A stretch of DNA of 9,137 bases from Oscillospiraceae bacterium (GTDB lineage Bacteria; Bacillota_A; Clostridia; Oscillospirales; Oscillospiraceae), in assembly GCA_017545325.1 (NCBI GenBank), contig JAFWOX010000005.1, positions 1 to 9,137 on the forward strand. The letters are read 5' to 3'. The notes below the pieces were generated by a model. The model worked only from the letters and a program-made list of their open reading frames with translations, was not told the origin of the DNA and did no database searches. Shown in pieces: positions 1-6,400 of the stretch. The translations under genes were made by a program, and so were the position numbers. Each line of letters starts with the position of its first letter. Position 1 is the first letter of the stretch.

Positions 1-130
1 AACCGCGGATGCGCAGCCCGTGAGATTTGCGACGACGCGATGAGGGTCGGCCCGCATGGCGGGCGCTGGCGCGGAGCGCCAGAAAGAGCGTAACGATTCG
101 CACCCCGGCTTCCCCTGCACAGGGGGAAAT
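1..130. other. Intergenic stretch with three short inverted repeats; no supported gene
   Basis: No recognisable gene lies here. Three inverted repeats are visible: GCCCGC/GCGGGC with a 3-base loop (50-64), CTGGCGC/GCGCCAG with a GGA loop (66-82), and TTCCCC/GGGGAA with a 7-base loop (110-128). The last sits directly after the TAG stop (131-133) of the minus-strand nucleotidyltransferase gene, so it is placed like a terminator, but no T-tract follows on either strand. Plus-strand reading is open from the left edge to TGA at 41-43 in one frame and to TAA at 91-93 in another. The tail of a gene from further left therefore cannot be excluded, but neither short peptide is recognisable. Confidence 0.5.
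110..128 (-). terminator. Hairpin just past the nucleotidyltransferase stop; possible weak terminator
   Basis: TTCCCC (110-115) pairs with GGGGAA (123-128), with a 7-base loop, three bases beyond the stop codon of the minus-strand gene. An alternative pairing gives CCCCT/AGGGG around GCAC. The position fits transcript ending for that gene, but the minus strand continues into GC-rich sequence rather than a run of T, so this is not a canonical intrinsic terminator. It could equally be a 3'-end stabilising stem. Confidence 0.3.
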
Positions 131-2389
131 CTATCCGTCCAGCTCCCGCAGCTTATCCCGCAGCTCCGCGCAGAGCTCCCCGGCGGCCTCCATGGCGGTG
201 CTCTCAGCCCGGATGCGCAGCTTTCCCAGGGTATCCGGGGAGACGGTGGCGCAGCCCTTGGCCGTGCGGAGCTTCAGGCCCGAGACGGTCTCCCCGCCGT
301 ACTCCTGCCGCAAGGCGCGGAGGAGCCTGCCGCTGCCGGAGCGGATGGAAAGCTCGGTCTCCCGGGTCTCATAAGGGGGCAGGCTGTCCATCAGGTCCGC
401 CAGACGGCCCTGGAAAGGGGAACGGGCGCTGTGGAGCCAATGGCAGAGGCGCAGGGCCAGGAAGAGCCCGTCCCGGGCATAGGGCCGCAGCCGCCAGACC
501 TCCTCCGCCGCCTGCCCGTCCCTTCCCAGGCGCAGGAGACTGCCCCCCTCCTGGGCGGCCACTGCCTCCGCCGCCTCCGGAGCGGAATAGGGCAGGCACA
601 GGGGGCCTTGTCCCCCTCGCAGCTCCGCCCGGAGCAGGGCGCAGAGCAGCCGGTCCCAGGGGTGGCTCCGGCCCTCCTCGTCCGTGGCCTCCAGAGTCAG
701 CCCGTCCTCGGCCAGGCGAAAGGCCGGGACCCCCGCCCCGGCGGGGACGAGCTCCGCCCGGCGGCAGCCCAGGGCCCGGATCAGGCCGCTGCCGCCGGTC
801 ACCGCCGCCCGGAAGCCCTGGAGCGGACCGCAGCCCGCGGCGGCAGCGGCGGCATGGGCCTCCTCCGTGCCCAGGATCATCCGGGGCGCCCGGCAATCCT
901 CCGGCATGGCGCAGGTCCCCTCCCGGTCCCCGGCGGCCTCCAACTCCCGCTGCCGCTTCCGGGACAGGGGGAGACCCGCCCGGTCGAAGAAATACAGGGT
1001 GAGCCTTTCCCCCTCCTGCCGGATGAACAGGGTCAGATCCAGGTCATACTGGGCGGAGGCCCAGGCGGAGGAGGCTGGGTCGGGGCTGTCCAGGCGGAAG
1101 GTCTCTCTTCCGGCGGAGGCGCTGCCGGCCAGGAAGGCCAGGGCCAGGAGGGCGGCGTACCCCCCACCGCTGGAGGCGGCGCCGCAGCGGTGCAGGGCGG
1201 ACCCGGCGGCCCCCATGGCCAGGAGCAGCTCCGGGGTGAGCTCTGACCCGGCCCGCCCCCGGAGCCGGGCGTCCCCCCGGAAGCGCAGCAGGACCTGCCT
1301 CCGCTCCCCCATGAGGCTGCGGGTGAGGGTGGTTCCCTCCGCCAGACTCTTCCCCGGCCAAACCTTCACCCCCGCCTGGAGGAAGCTCCCGGCGCCCACG
1401 GACACCCCGTCCCCCAGGACGCAGCCCTCCCGCACCTCCGTCCCTTCTCCCAGGAACACGCCCCGGGCCAGGATGGAGCCCGTCACCCGGCAGCAGGCGG
1501 AGACCGCCGCCCCCTCCAGGATGCTGTGGTCCACCCGGCAGCCGGCCCCCAGGCTGCTCCCCGGCCCGATCACCGCGTAGGGCCCCACCCGGGCTCCCCT
1601 CGCCACCGTCGCCTGGGGGGAGATCCAGCAGGGGGGAACGCACTGCACCTCCGGTCGGGAGGGGGGGACCGCCAGGGGCAACCGTCCCTCCAGGGCGTCG
1701 AAGGCGGTGCGCAGGTAGGCCTCCGGCGTTCCCACGTCGTTCCAGTATTCCCCGCTCTCCCAGGCGTACAGCCCGGGCTCCTGCCCCAGCAGGGCGGGGA
1801 AGAGGTCGGAGGCGAAGTCCCAGGCCCCCTCCCGGGGGATGCGGTCCAGCACCTCCGGCTTCAGGAGATAGATCCCCGTATTCACCAGGTCCGTGCATAC
1901 CCGGTCCGGGGAGGGCTTTTCGATGAAGCCCCGGACCCGCCCGTCCGGATCCGCCAGCACCAGGCCGTATTCCAGCGCCTCCCGGCAGGGATGGGCCAGC
2001 AGGGTCGCCGCCCCGCCCCTCTCCCGGTGGAAGCGGCGGAAGGCGGTGAGATCCGCGGCGCAGGCGGCGTCGCCGCTGATCACCAGGACTTCCTCGTCCC
2101 CCGCAAAATCCCGGCAGGCGCCCACGCTCCCGGCGGTGCCCAGGGGGAGCTTCTCCACCCGGTATTCCAGGGATACGCCCCATTCCGCCCCGTCCCCGAA
2201 ATGGGTCCGGATGGACTCCGGCAGATACCCCAGGGTCATGCAGAGGTCCCGATAGCCGTGTTCGGCCAGCAGCCGGACAAGGTGCTCCAGCAGGGGGATC
2301 CCCAGGAGGGGGAGCATGGGCTTGGGCCGCGGCAGACTCAGGGGACGGAGACGGCTGCCCTCGCCCCCCGCCAAAATGATCGCTTTCAT
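131..2389 (-). CDS. Sugar-1-phosphate nucleotidyltransferase fused to beta-helix and degenerate phosphomannomutase-like domain
   Basis: 752 aa. The N-terminal domain (about residues 1-230) is a nucleotidyltransferase: LAGGEGSRLRPLS (6-18) is the nucleotide-binding loop, followed by PKPMLPL (22-28), SGDA (105-108, metal-binding Asp107), EKP (157-159) and YWNDVGTPEAY (215-225). Such enzymes join a sugar-1-phosphate to an NTP, making GDP-mannose or NDP-glucose in the cytoplasm. Residues about 250-360 carry hexapeptide repeats (GARVGPYAVIGPGS, GEGTEVREGCVLGDG) typical of a left-handed beta-helix. From about 365 the protein resembles phosphomannomutase: FRGDARLRG (370-378) recalls FGTDGIRG and GKLRIRAES (722-730) recalls the C-terminal phosphate-binding domain. 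However, no TASHN-type phosphoserine loop or DGD metal loop is visible. The start at 2389 is chosen over an in-frame ATG at 2395 and an open extension to 2506, because AAGGAGG (2403-2397) lies 7 bases before 2389. The substrate is not certain; annotated relatives are usually called mannose-1-phosphate guanylyltransferase. Confidence 0.88.
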   Translation of the reverse strand: MKAIILAGGEGSRLRPLSLPRPKPMLPLLGIPLLEHLVRLLAEHGYRDLCMTLGYLPESIRTHFGDGAEWGVSLEYRVEKLPLGTAGSVGACRDFAGDEEVLVISGDAACAADLTAFRRFHRERGGAATLLAHPCREALEYGLVLADPDGRVRGFIEKPSPDRVCTDLVNTGIYLLKPEVLDRIPREGAWDFASDLFPALLGQEPGLYAWESGEYWNDVGTPEAYLRTAFDALEGRLPLAVPPSRPEVQCVPPCWISPQATVARGARVGPYAVIGPGSSLGAGCRVDHSILEGAAVSACCRVTGSILARGVFLGEGTEVREGCVLGDGVSVGAGSFLQAGVKVWPGKSLAEGTTLTRSLMGERRQVLLRFRGDARLRGRAGSELTPELLLAMGAAGSALHRCGAASSGGGYAALLALAFLAGSASAGRETFRLDSPDPASSAWASAQYDLDLTLFIRQEGERLTLYFFDRAGLPLSRKRQRELEAAGDREGTCAMPEDCRAPRMILGTEEAHAAAAAAGCGPLQGFRAAVTGGSGLIRALGCRRAELVPAGAGVPAFRLAEDGLTLEATDEEGRSHPWDRLLCALLRAELRGGQGPLCLPYSAPEAAEAVAAQEGGSLLRLGRDGQAAEEVWRLRPYARDGLFLALRLCHWLHSARSPFQGRLADLMDSLPPYETRETELSIRSGSGRLLRALRQEYGGETVSGLKLRTAKGCATVSPDTLGKLRIRAESTAMEAAGELCAELRDKLRELDG

Positions 2390-2396
2390 GGTCATG

Positions 2397-2403
2397 CCTC
2401 CTT
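2397..2403 (-). promoter_or_regulatory. Ribosome binding site that sets the nucleotidyltransferase start
   Basis: AAGGAGG on the minus strand is a near-perfect Shine-Dalgarno sequence. It is 7 bases from the ATG at 2389 but only 1 base from the ATG at 2395, so the product should begin MKAIILAGG. The same stretch lies in the 10-base loop of a small inverted repeat (GCATG 2408-2412 with CATGC 2393-2397), which would present rather than hide most of the site. Confidence 0.8.
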
Positions 2404-2499
2404 GCGCGCATGTGCTTGTGCCTGTTTGCTTTACTTTCTCCAGCTTCCCCCGCTCCATACCCGGCATTTCTTCCCCATAGGATTTTCCCTGAATTTCTC

Positions 2500-2528
2500 T
2501 TGCCATCAGCTAGAGATTTTGGTAAAAT
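2500..2528 (+). promoter_or_regulatory. Vegetative sigma-A promoter for the gdpP operon
   Basis: TTGCCA (2500-2505, 5/6 to TTGACA) is followed by exactly 17 bases and then TAAAAT (2523-2528, 5/6 to TATAAT). A TG pair at 2520-2521 gives an extended -10. The predicted start of transcription is near 2535, only about 17 bases before the chosen gdpP ATG at 2552. No other promoter of this quality was seen in the divergent intergenic region, and I could not find a convincing one for the minus-strand gene. Confidence 0.7.
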
Positions 2529-2538
2529 AACTTAATAT

Positions 2539-2544
2539 GGGGGG
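2539..2544 (+). promoter_or_regulatory. G-run ribosome binding site that decides the gdpP start
   Basis: Six G residues lie 7 bases before the ATG at 2552 and can pair with the anti-Shine-Dalgarno through a G-U wobble. The in-frame ATG at 2537 has no such site upstream and would lie about 2 bases from the predicted transcript start. Translation from 2552 is therefore preferred, with the upstream ATG as a near-leaderless alternative. Confidence 0.55.
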
Positions 2545-2551
2545 TAATGCC

Positions 2552-4582
2552 ATGAATGGAAAACCCAGGGGCGCAGGCATCGCCAGACTGGTGCGGCCGT
2601 CCATGCGCCTGTATTTTGTGGTGATCCTGCTTTTTGCCGCCGCGGCCCTGGCCCTGCGCTACTGGTACCTGGCCCTGGGGGAGCTGGCGGTGATCCTGCT
2701 CCTGCTTCTCTATACCCGGCTGATGAGCCGGCGGCAGAGGAAGCGGGCGCTCCGATATGTGGAATCCTCCCTGCATTCCTCGGAGGACGGAAGCACCGGT
2801 GCCCTGATGAACATGCCCATGCCCATGGTCATTTTCCGTCTGAAGGATCAGAATGTGCTGTGGGTCAACGAGCTCCTGCTGAAGCTCACCGGGGAGCGGG
2901 AGCATACCTTCGAATACCGGGTGGACGAGCTCATCGGGGACTTCGCCTGGGACTGGCTGGCGGAGGGGAAGCCCTGTTCCGACCAGCTGGCGCTCATCGG
3001 GGAGAAGAAGTACCGGGTCTTCGGCAATCTCTTCCGGGTGAACGGAGGGGACCGGGCCGACGATCCCTGGGGCATGGCCTACCTGGTGGATGTGACGGAC
3101 TATGCAGATACTGCGGCGGAATACGCGGCCTCCCGCCCCGTGGTGGCGGTGCTGCTGCTGGATAACTACGAGGAACTCCTGCGGAACCTGGATGAGACGG
3201 AGAAATCCCGCCTCCTGGCCATGATCGACCACCGGATCGGGGATTGGAGCGCCCCCGCCAAGGGCTACCTCTGCCGCTTCGACCGGGACCGGTATATCTT
3301 CATCTTCGAGGAGCGGTACATGGCCCAGTTTCTGGAGAGCCGCTTCTCCATCCTGGACACGGTTCGCCGGGTGCAGAACGCGGCGGGGATCGCCGCCACC
3401 CTGAGCATCGGCGTGGGCCGGGAGGGCGCCACCCTGGCGGACGGGTACCGCTTCGCCATGCTGGGGGTGGAGATGGCCACCTCCCGGGGCGGGGACCAGG
3501 CGGTGGTGAACGCCAACATGAATTACAGCTTCTACGGGGGGAACACCGTGGCGGTGGACCGGGCCACCAAGGTAAAGAGCCGGGTCATGGCCAGCGCCAT
3601 GGGCGACCTGATGGACGAAGCCGGAAATATCCTCATCATGGGTCACCGGAACGCGGATCTGGACTGCATCGGCGCGGCGGCGGGCGTCGCCTGCATCGCC
3701 CGGAAGCGGGGAAAGAGCGCCCGGATCGTGGTGGACCCGGAGCAGAATATGGCGGCCCGGCTCATCCGGCAGCTGCGGCAGCAGCCCCTGTACCGGGAGG
3801 CCTTCGTCTCCGAGAGCGAGGCTCAGGCCTATGCGGACAGCCGCACCCTCCTGGTGGTGGTGGATACCAACCGGCCGGACCAGGTGGAGGCGGAGAGCCT
3901 GCTCCAGTCCTGCGGCAAGGTGGCGGTGGTGGACCATCATCGCCGGGCGGCGGACTATATCGTCAACGCCAATCTGAATTTCCATGAGCCCTATGCCTCC
4001 TCGGCGGCGGAGCTGGTGACGGAGCTTCTCCAGTATATGGTGGAGCCCAAGGACATCCTGAAGATCGAGGCGGAGGCGGTGCTGGCGGGCATCGTGCTGG
4101 ATACCAAAAACTTCACCATGCGCACCGGCAGCCGGACCTTTGAGGCCGCGGCCTTTCTGCGGCGCAGCGGTTCGGATACCACCGAGGTGAAAAAGCTTTT
4201 CCAGAACGGGTTGGAGGATACCGTGGCCCGGTACGACATCATCCGCAAGGCGGAGATCTACCGGGATGTGGTGGCCATCGCCGCCTGCGGGGAGACCCGG
4301 GACCGGGTGGTGGCCAGCCAGGCCGCGGATGAGCTCATCAACATCACCGGGATCGACGCCTCCTTCGTACTCTACGGCGTGGGGGACGGGATAAACATCT
4401 CCGGGCGGAGCCTGGAGGAGATCAACGTGCAGGTGATCCTGGAGAAGCTGGGGGGCGGCGGCAACCGGAATACCGCCGGGGCCCAGATCCGGGGCCGGAG
4501 CCTGGAGGAAGTGGAGGCCGCGCTGAAGGCGGCCATCGATGAATTCCTGGAAAACGACAAGAGATCGGAGGGAAACCCATGA
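2552..4582 (+). CDS. gdpP: Cyclic-di-AMP phosphodiesterase GdpP (DHH/DHHA1 family)
   Basis: 676 aa, close to the roughly 660 aa of Bacillus GdpP. GdpP is a membrane enzyme that hydrolyses c-di-AMP to pApA and so tunes potassium balance, wall stress and beta-lactam tolerance. Two hydrophobic helices lie near residues 20-36 and 41-57, then a PAS-like domain (about 80-180) and a degenerate GGDEF domain (about 195-315), where FDRDRY (243-248) stands in place of GGDEF. The DHH domain follows: GHRNADLD (364-371, with H365, D369, D371), VVVDTN (436-441, D438), DHH (461-463) and LDTKNF (516-521, D517). These are the expected metal ligands, so the enzyme should be active. DHHA1 is at the end, with [12 protein letters not shown] (634-645). 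The stop overlaps the rplI start by 4 bases (ATGA), suggesting translational coupling. It is the first gene of the plus-strand operon. Confidence 0.95.
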   Translation: MNGKPRGAGIARLVRPSMRLYFVVILLFAAAALALRYWYLALGELAVILLLLLYTRLMSRRQRKRALRYVESSLHSSEDGSTGALMNMPMPMVIFRLKDQNVLWVNELLLKLTGEREHTFEYRVDELIGDFAWDWLAEGKPCSDQLALIGEKKYRVFGNLFRVNGGDRADDPWGMAYLVDVTDYADTAAEYAASRPVVAVLLLDNYEELLRNLDETEKSRLLAMIDHRIGDWSAPAKGYLCRFDRDRYIFIFEERYMAQFLESRFSILDTVRRVQNAAGIAATLSIGVGREGATLADGYRFAMLGVEMATSRGGDQAVVNANMNYSFYGGNTVAVDRATKVKSRVMASAMGDLMDEAGNILIMGHRNADLDCIGAAAGVACIARKRGKSARIVVDPEQNMAARLIRQLRQQPLYREAFVSESEAQAYADSRTLLVVVDTNRPDQVEAESLLQSCGKVAVVDHHRRAADYIVNANLNFHEPYASSAAELVTELLQYMVEPKDILKIEAEAVLAGIVLDTKNFTMRTGSRTFEAAAFLRRSGSDTTEVKKLFQNGLEDTVARYDIIRKAEIYRDVVAIAACGETRDRVVASQAADELINITGIDASFVLYGVGDGINISGRSLEEINVQVILEKLGGGGNRNTAGAQIRGRSLEEVEAALKAAIDEFLENDKRSEGNP

Positions 4583-5025
4583 AAGTGATCCTGACTGCGG
4601 ATGTTAAGGGACAGGGGAAGAAGGGCGAGCTGAAGGAGGTCTCCGAGGGCTACGCCCGGAACTACCTCATCCCCAGAGGCCTGGCCATGAAGGCCACGGC
4701 GGATAATCTCAACGCCCTCGCCCTGAAAGAAAAGGCGAAGGCCGCCCAGGCGGCGAAGGAAAAGGCCCAGGCCCAGGAACACGCAAAACAGCTGGAATCC
4801 TGCGTGGTGAAGGTCCAGGCCCGGGGCGGGGAGAACGGCAAGCTCTTCGGCTCCGTCACCAATAAGGAGGTGGCGGACGCCCTGAAGGAGCAGTACGGCA
4901 TCGAGCTGGAGAAGAACCGCATCCTCTTGGAGGAGAACATCAAGAGCTTCGGCTCCTATGAGCTGCGGTGCAAGCTGGGCTACGAGGTGAACGGGACCAT
5001 CCACCTTCTGGTGGTGGAGGGATAA
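4579..5025 (+). CDS. rplI: 50S ribosomal protein L9
   Basis: 148 aa, the usual length for L9, which binds 23S rRNA through its N-terminal domain and reaches out from the base of the L1 stalk. It affects frame maintenance and stalled ribosomes. The N-terminal signature is clear: [20 protein letters not shown] at residues 13-32. A long, Lys/Ala/Gln-rich connecting helix runs from about 42 to 74, and the C-terminal domain starts with the NGKLFGSVT motif (86-94). The start is fixed by CGGAGGG (4566-4572), 6 bases upstream, and by the 4-base overlap with gdpP. The order gdpP-rplI-dnaB is a conserved Firmicute arrangement. Nothing in the sequence is unusual. Confidence 0.97.
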   Translation: MKVILTADVKGQGKKGELKEVSEGYARNYLIPRGLAMKATADNLNALALKEKAKAAQAAKEKAQAQEHAKQLESCVVKVQARGGENGKLFGSVTNKEVADALKEQYGIELEKNRILLEENIKSFGSYELRCKLGYEVNGTIHLLVVEG

Positions 5026-5062
5026 GCGAAAACAGATCCCTGGCCCAAGGAGGGGATTACCC

Positions 5063-6400
5063 ATGGATGAACTGTTCGGCAGACAGATGCCCCACAGCGC
5101 CGAGGCGGAGCAGGCCGTGCTGGGCGCGCTGCTGATCGATTCCCAATATGCGGCTCAGGTCATTTCCCAGCTGCGGCCTGAGGAATTCTATATCGAGCTG
5201 AACCGGGGCATTTACGAAGTGATCTGCTCCATGTTCAACTTTGCCCGGCCCATCGACGCCGTGACCGTACTGGACGAGATGAAGCGGCAGGGGGGCTTCG
5301 ACCCCCAGCGGGCCCAGGCCTACCTGGTGGAGCTCATGAGCGTCACCCCCAGCCCCACCAACGTGATGCAGTATGTGGCCATCGTGAAGGACCGGGCCCT
5401 GCTCCGGGGCATCGCCACCGTCGCCCAGGAGATCACTGCCGCGGTGGCGGAGGGCACGGGGACCAGCGAGGACGTGCTGGAGGCGGCGGAGCAGAAGATC
5501 TATGCCCTGCGCCAGGGCCGGAACATCGACGGGCTGGAGCCCGTGGGCCGCATCCTCAGCGAGGTATACCAGAATCTGGCTGAGCTGAGCCGGAACAAGG
5601 GGGGCATCCCCGGCCTGCCCACGGGCCTGGCGGATCTGGATAATATGATCATGGGCCTGAACAACAGCGACCTGATCATCCTGGCCTCCCGCCCGGGCAT
5701 GGGCAAGACCAGCCTGGGCCTGAACATCGCCCTGCATGTGGGGAAGAAGACGGGGAAGAGCGTCGCGGTCTTCTCCCTGGAAATGTCCAAGCAGCAGCTG
5801 GCGGCCCGCCTCCTCTCCGGGGAGGCCTACGTGGACCTGAAAAAGCTGCATACGGGCCTGCTGGATAAGGGGGACTGGCAGAAGCTCAGCGCCGCCACTG
5901 CCGCCATCAGCAAGACCCGGATCCTGATCAGCGACAATTCCACCGTAACGGTTTCGGATATCAAAGCCCAGTGCCGCCGGGTGAAGGACCTGGGGCTGGT
6001 GGTGATCGACTACCTCCAGCTCATGTCCAGCGCCGGGAAGGGGGAGGCGGAGAACCGTCTCCAGGCGGTGAGCGAGATCAGCCGGATGCTGAAGATCATG
6101 GCCAAGGAGCTGAACGTGCCGGTGCTCTGCCTGAGCCAGCTGAGCCGGGCCAGCACCCAGCGGACGGACAAGCGCCCCGTGCTTTCGGACCTGCGGGAAT
6201 CCGGCTCCCTGGAGCAGGATGCGGATATCGTCCTGGGCCTGTACCGGGAGGATTACTTCAACCGGGAGAGCACGGAGCACAATACGGGCGAGCTGATCGT
6301 CATGAAGAACCGCCATGGGAACACGGGCACCATCAACGTCCAGTGGATCCCGGAGTACACCACCTATATGTCGCTGGATACGGTGCATCATGAGGATTAG
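5063..6400 (+). CDS. dnaB: Replicative DNA helicase DnaB (DnaC in Bacillus nomenclature)
   Basis: 445 aa, normal for the hexameric 5'-3' helicase that unwinds DNA ahead of the replication fork and recruits primase. The N-terminal primase-binding domain opens with PHSAEAEQAVLGALLID (10-26). The RecA-like domain follows the linker: GIPGLPTGLADLD (181-193), Walker A ASRPGMGKT (208-216), FSLEM with the catalytic Glu240 (237-241), Walker B VVIDYLQL (313-320), DLRESGSLEQDAD (376-388) and the KNRHGNTG motif (415-422) that carries the arginine-finger region. No intein interrupts the usual insertion sites. The start is supported by AAGGAGG (5047-5053), 9 bases upstream. It lies 37 bases after rplI, with no terminator-like hairpin between them, and its last 11 bases overlap tilS. 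Confidence 0.97.
   Translation: MDELFGRQMPHSAEAEQAVLGALLIDSQYAAQVISQLRPEEFYIELNRGIYEVICSMFNFARPIDAVTVLDEMKRQGGFDPQRAQAYLVELMSVTPSPTNVMQYVAIVKDRALLRGIATVAQEITAAVAEGTGTSEDVLEAAEQKIYALRQGRNIDGLEPVGRILSEVYQNLAELSRNKGGIPGLPTGLADLDNMIMGLNNSDLIILASRPGMGKTSLGLNIALHVGKKTGKSVAVFSLEMSKQQLAARLLSGEAYVDLKKLHTGLLDKGDWQKLSAATAAISKTRILISDNSTVTVSDIKAQCRRVKDLGLVVIDYLQLMSSAGKGEAENRLQAVSEISRMLKIMAKELNVPVLCLSQLSRASTQRTDKRPVLSDLRESGSLEQDADIVLGLYREDYFNRESTEHNTGELIVMKNRHGNTGTINVQWIPEYTTYMSLDTVHHED

Noticed and set aside
1..103. Minus-strand frame from GTG at 103 (AGGGGA 7 bases upstream) or ATG at 57, open to the left edge
   Set aside because: The GTG-started peptide is Arg-rich and unlike any family I know, and the ATG has no ribosome binding site. 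With only about 100 bases I cannot support a gene.
83..110. T-loop-like string (GGTGCGAATC on the minus strand) suggesting a tRNA end
   Set aside because: No matching acceptor stem, anticodon arm or D arm can be built around it.
56..1246. Plus-strand open frame of 396 codons opposite the nucleotidyltransferase gene
   Set aside because: It is Gly/Pro/Ala/Gln-rich with no domain, and its start lies in the hairpin-rich region without a ribosome binding site.
2390..2506. Possible 39-residue N-terminal extension of the nucleotidyltransferase
   Set aside because: The frame is open to 2506, but the extension lacks a ribosome binding site there, would begin next to the opposite-facing promoter, and precedes a start typical of the family (MKAIILAGG) with an ideal site.
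3270..3320. Active diguanylate cyclase site in GdpP
   Set aside because: The GGDEF position reads FDRDRY, which is the degenerate form usual in GdpP proteins, so no cyclase activity is expected.
2510..3985. Long open frame of 491 codons on the minus strand opposite gdpP
   Set aside because: It is antisense to a clearly identified enzyme with intact motifs. Its composition (His, Gly, Pro, Val, Gln) is what strong G/C third-position bias produces on the opposite strand, and no domain is recognisable.
5026..5062. Terminator or promoter between rplI and dnaB
   Set aside because: The 37 bases hold only the dnaB ribosome binding site. I see no stable stem, T-tract or paired -35/-10 elements.
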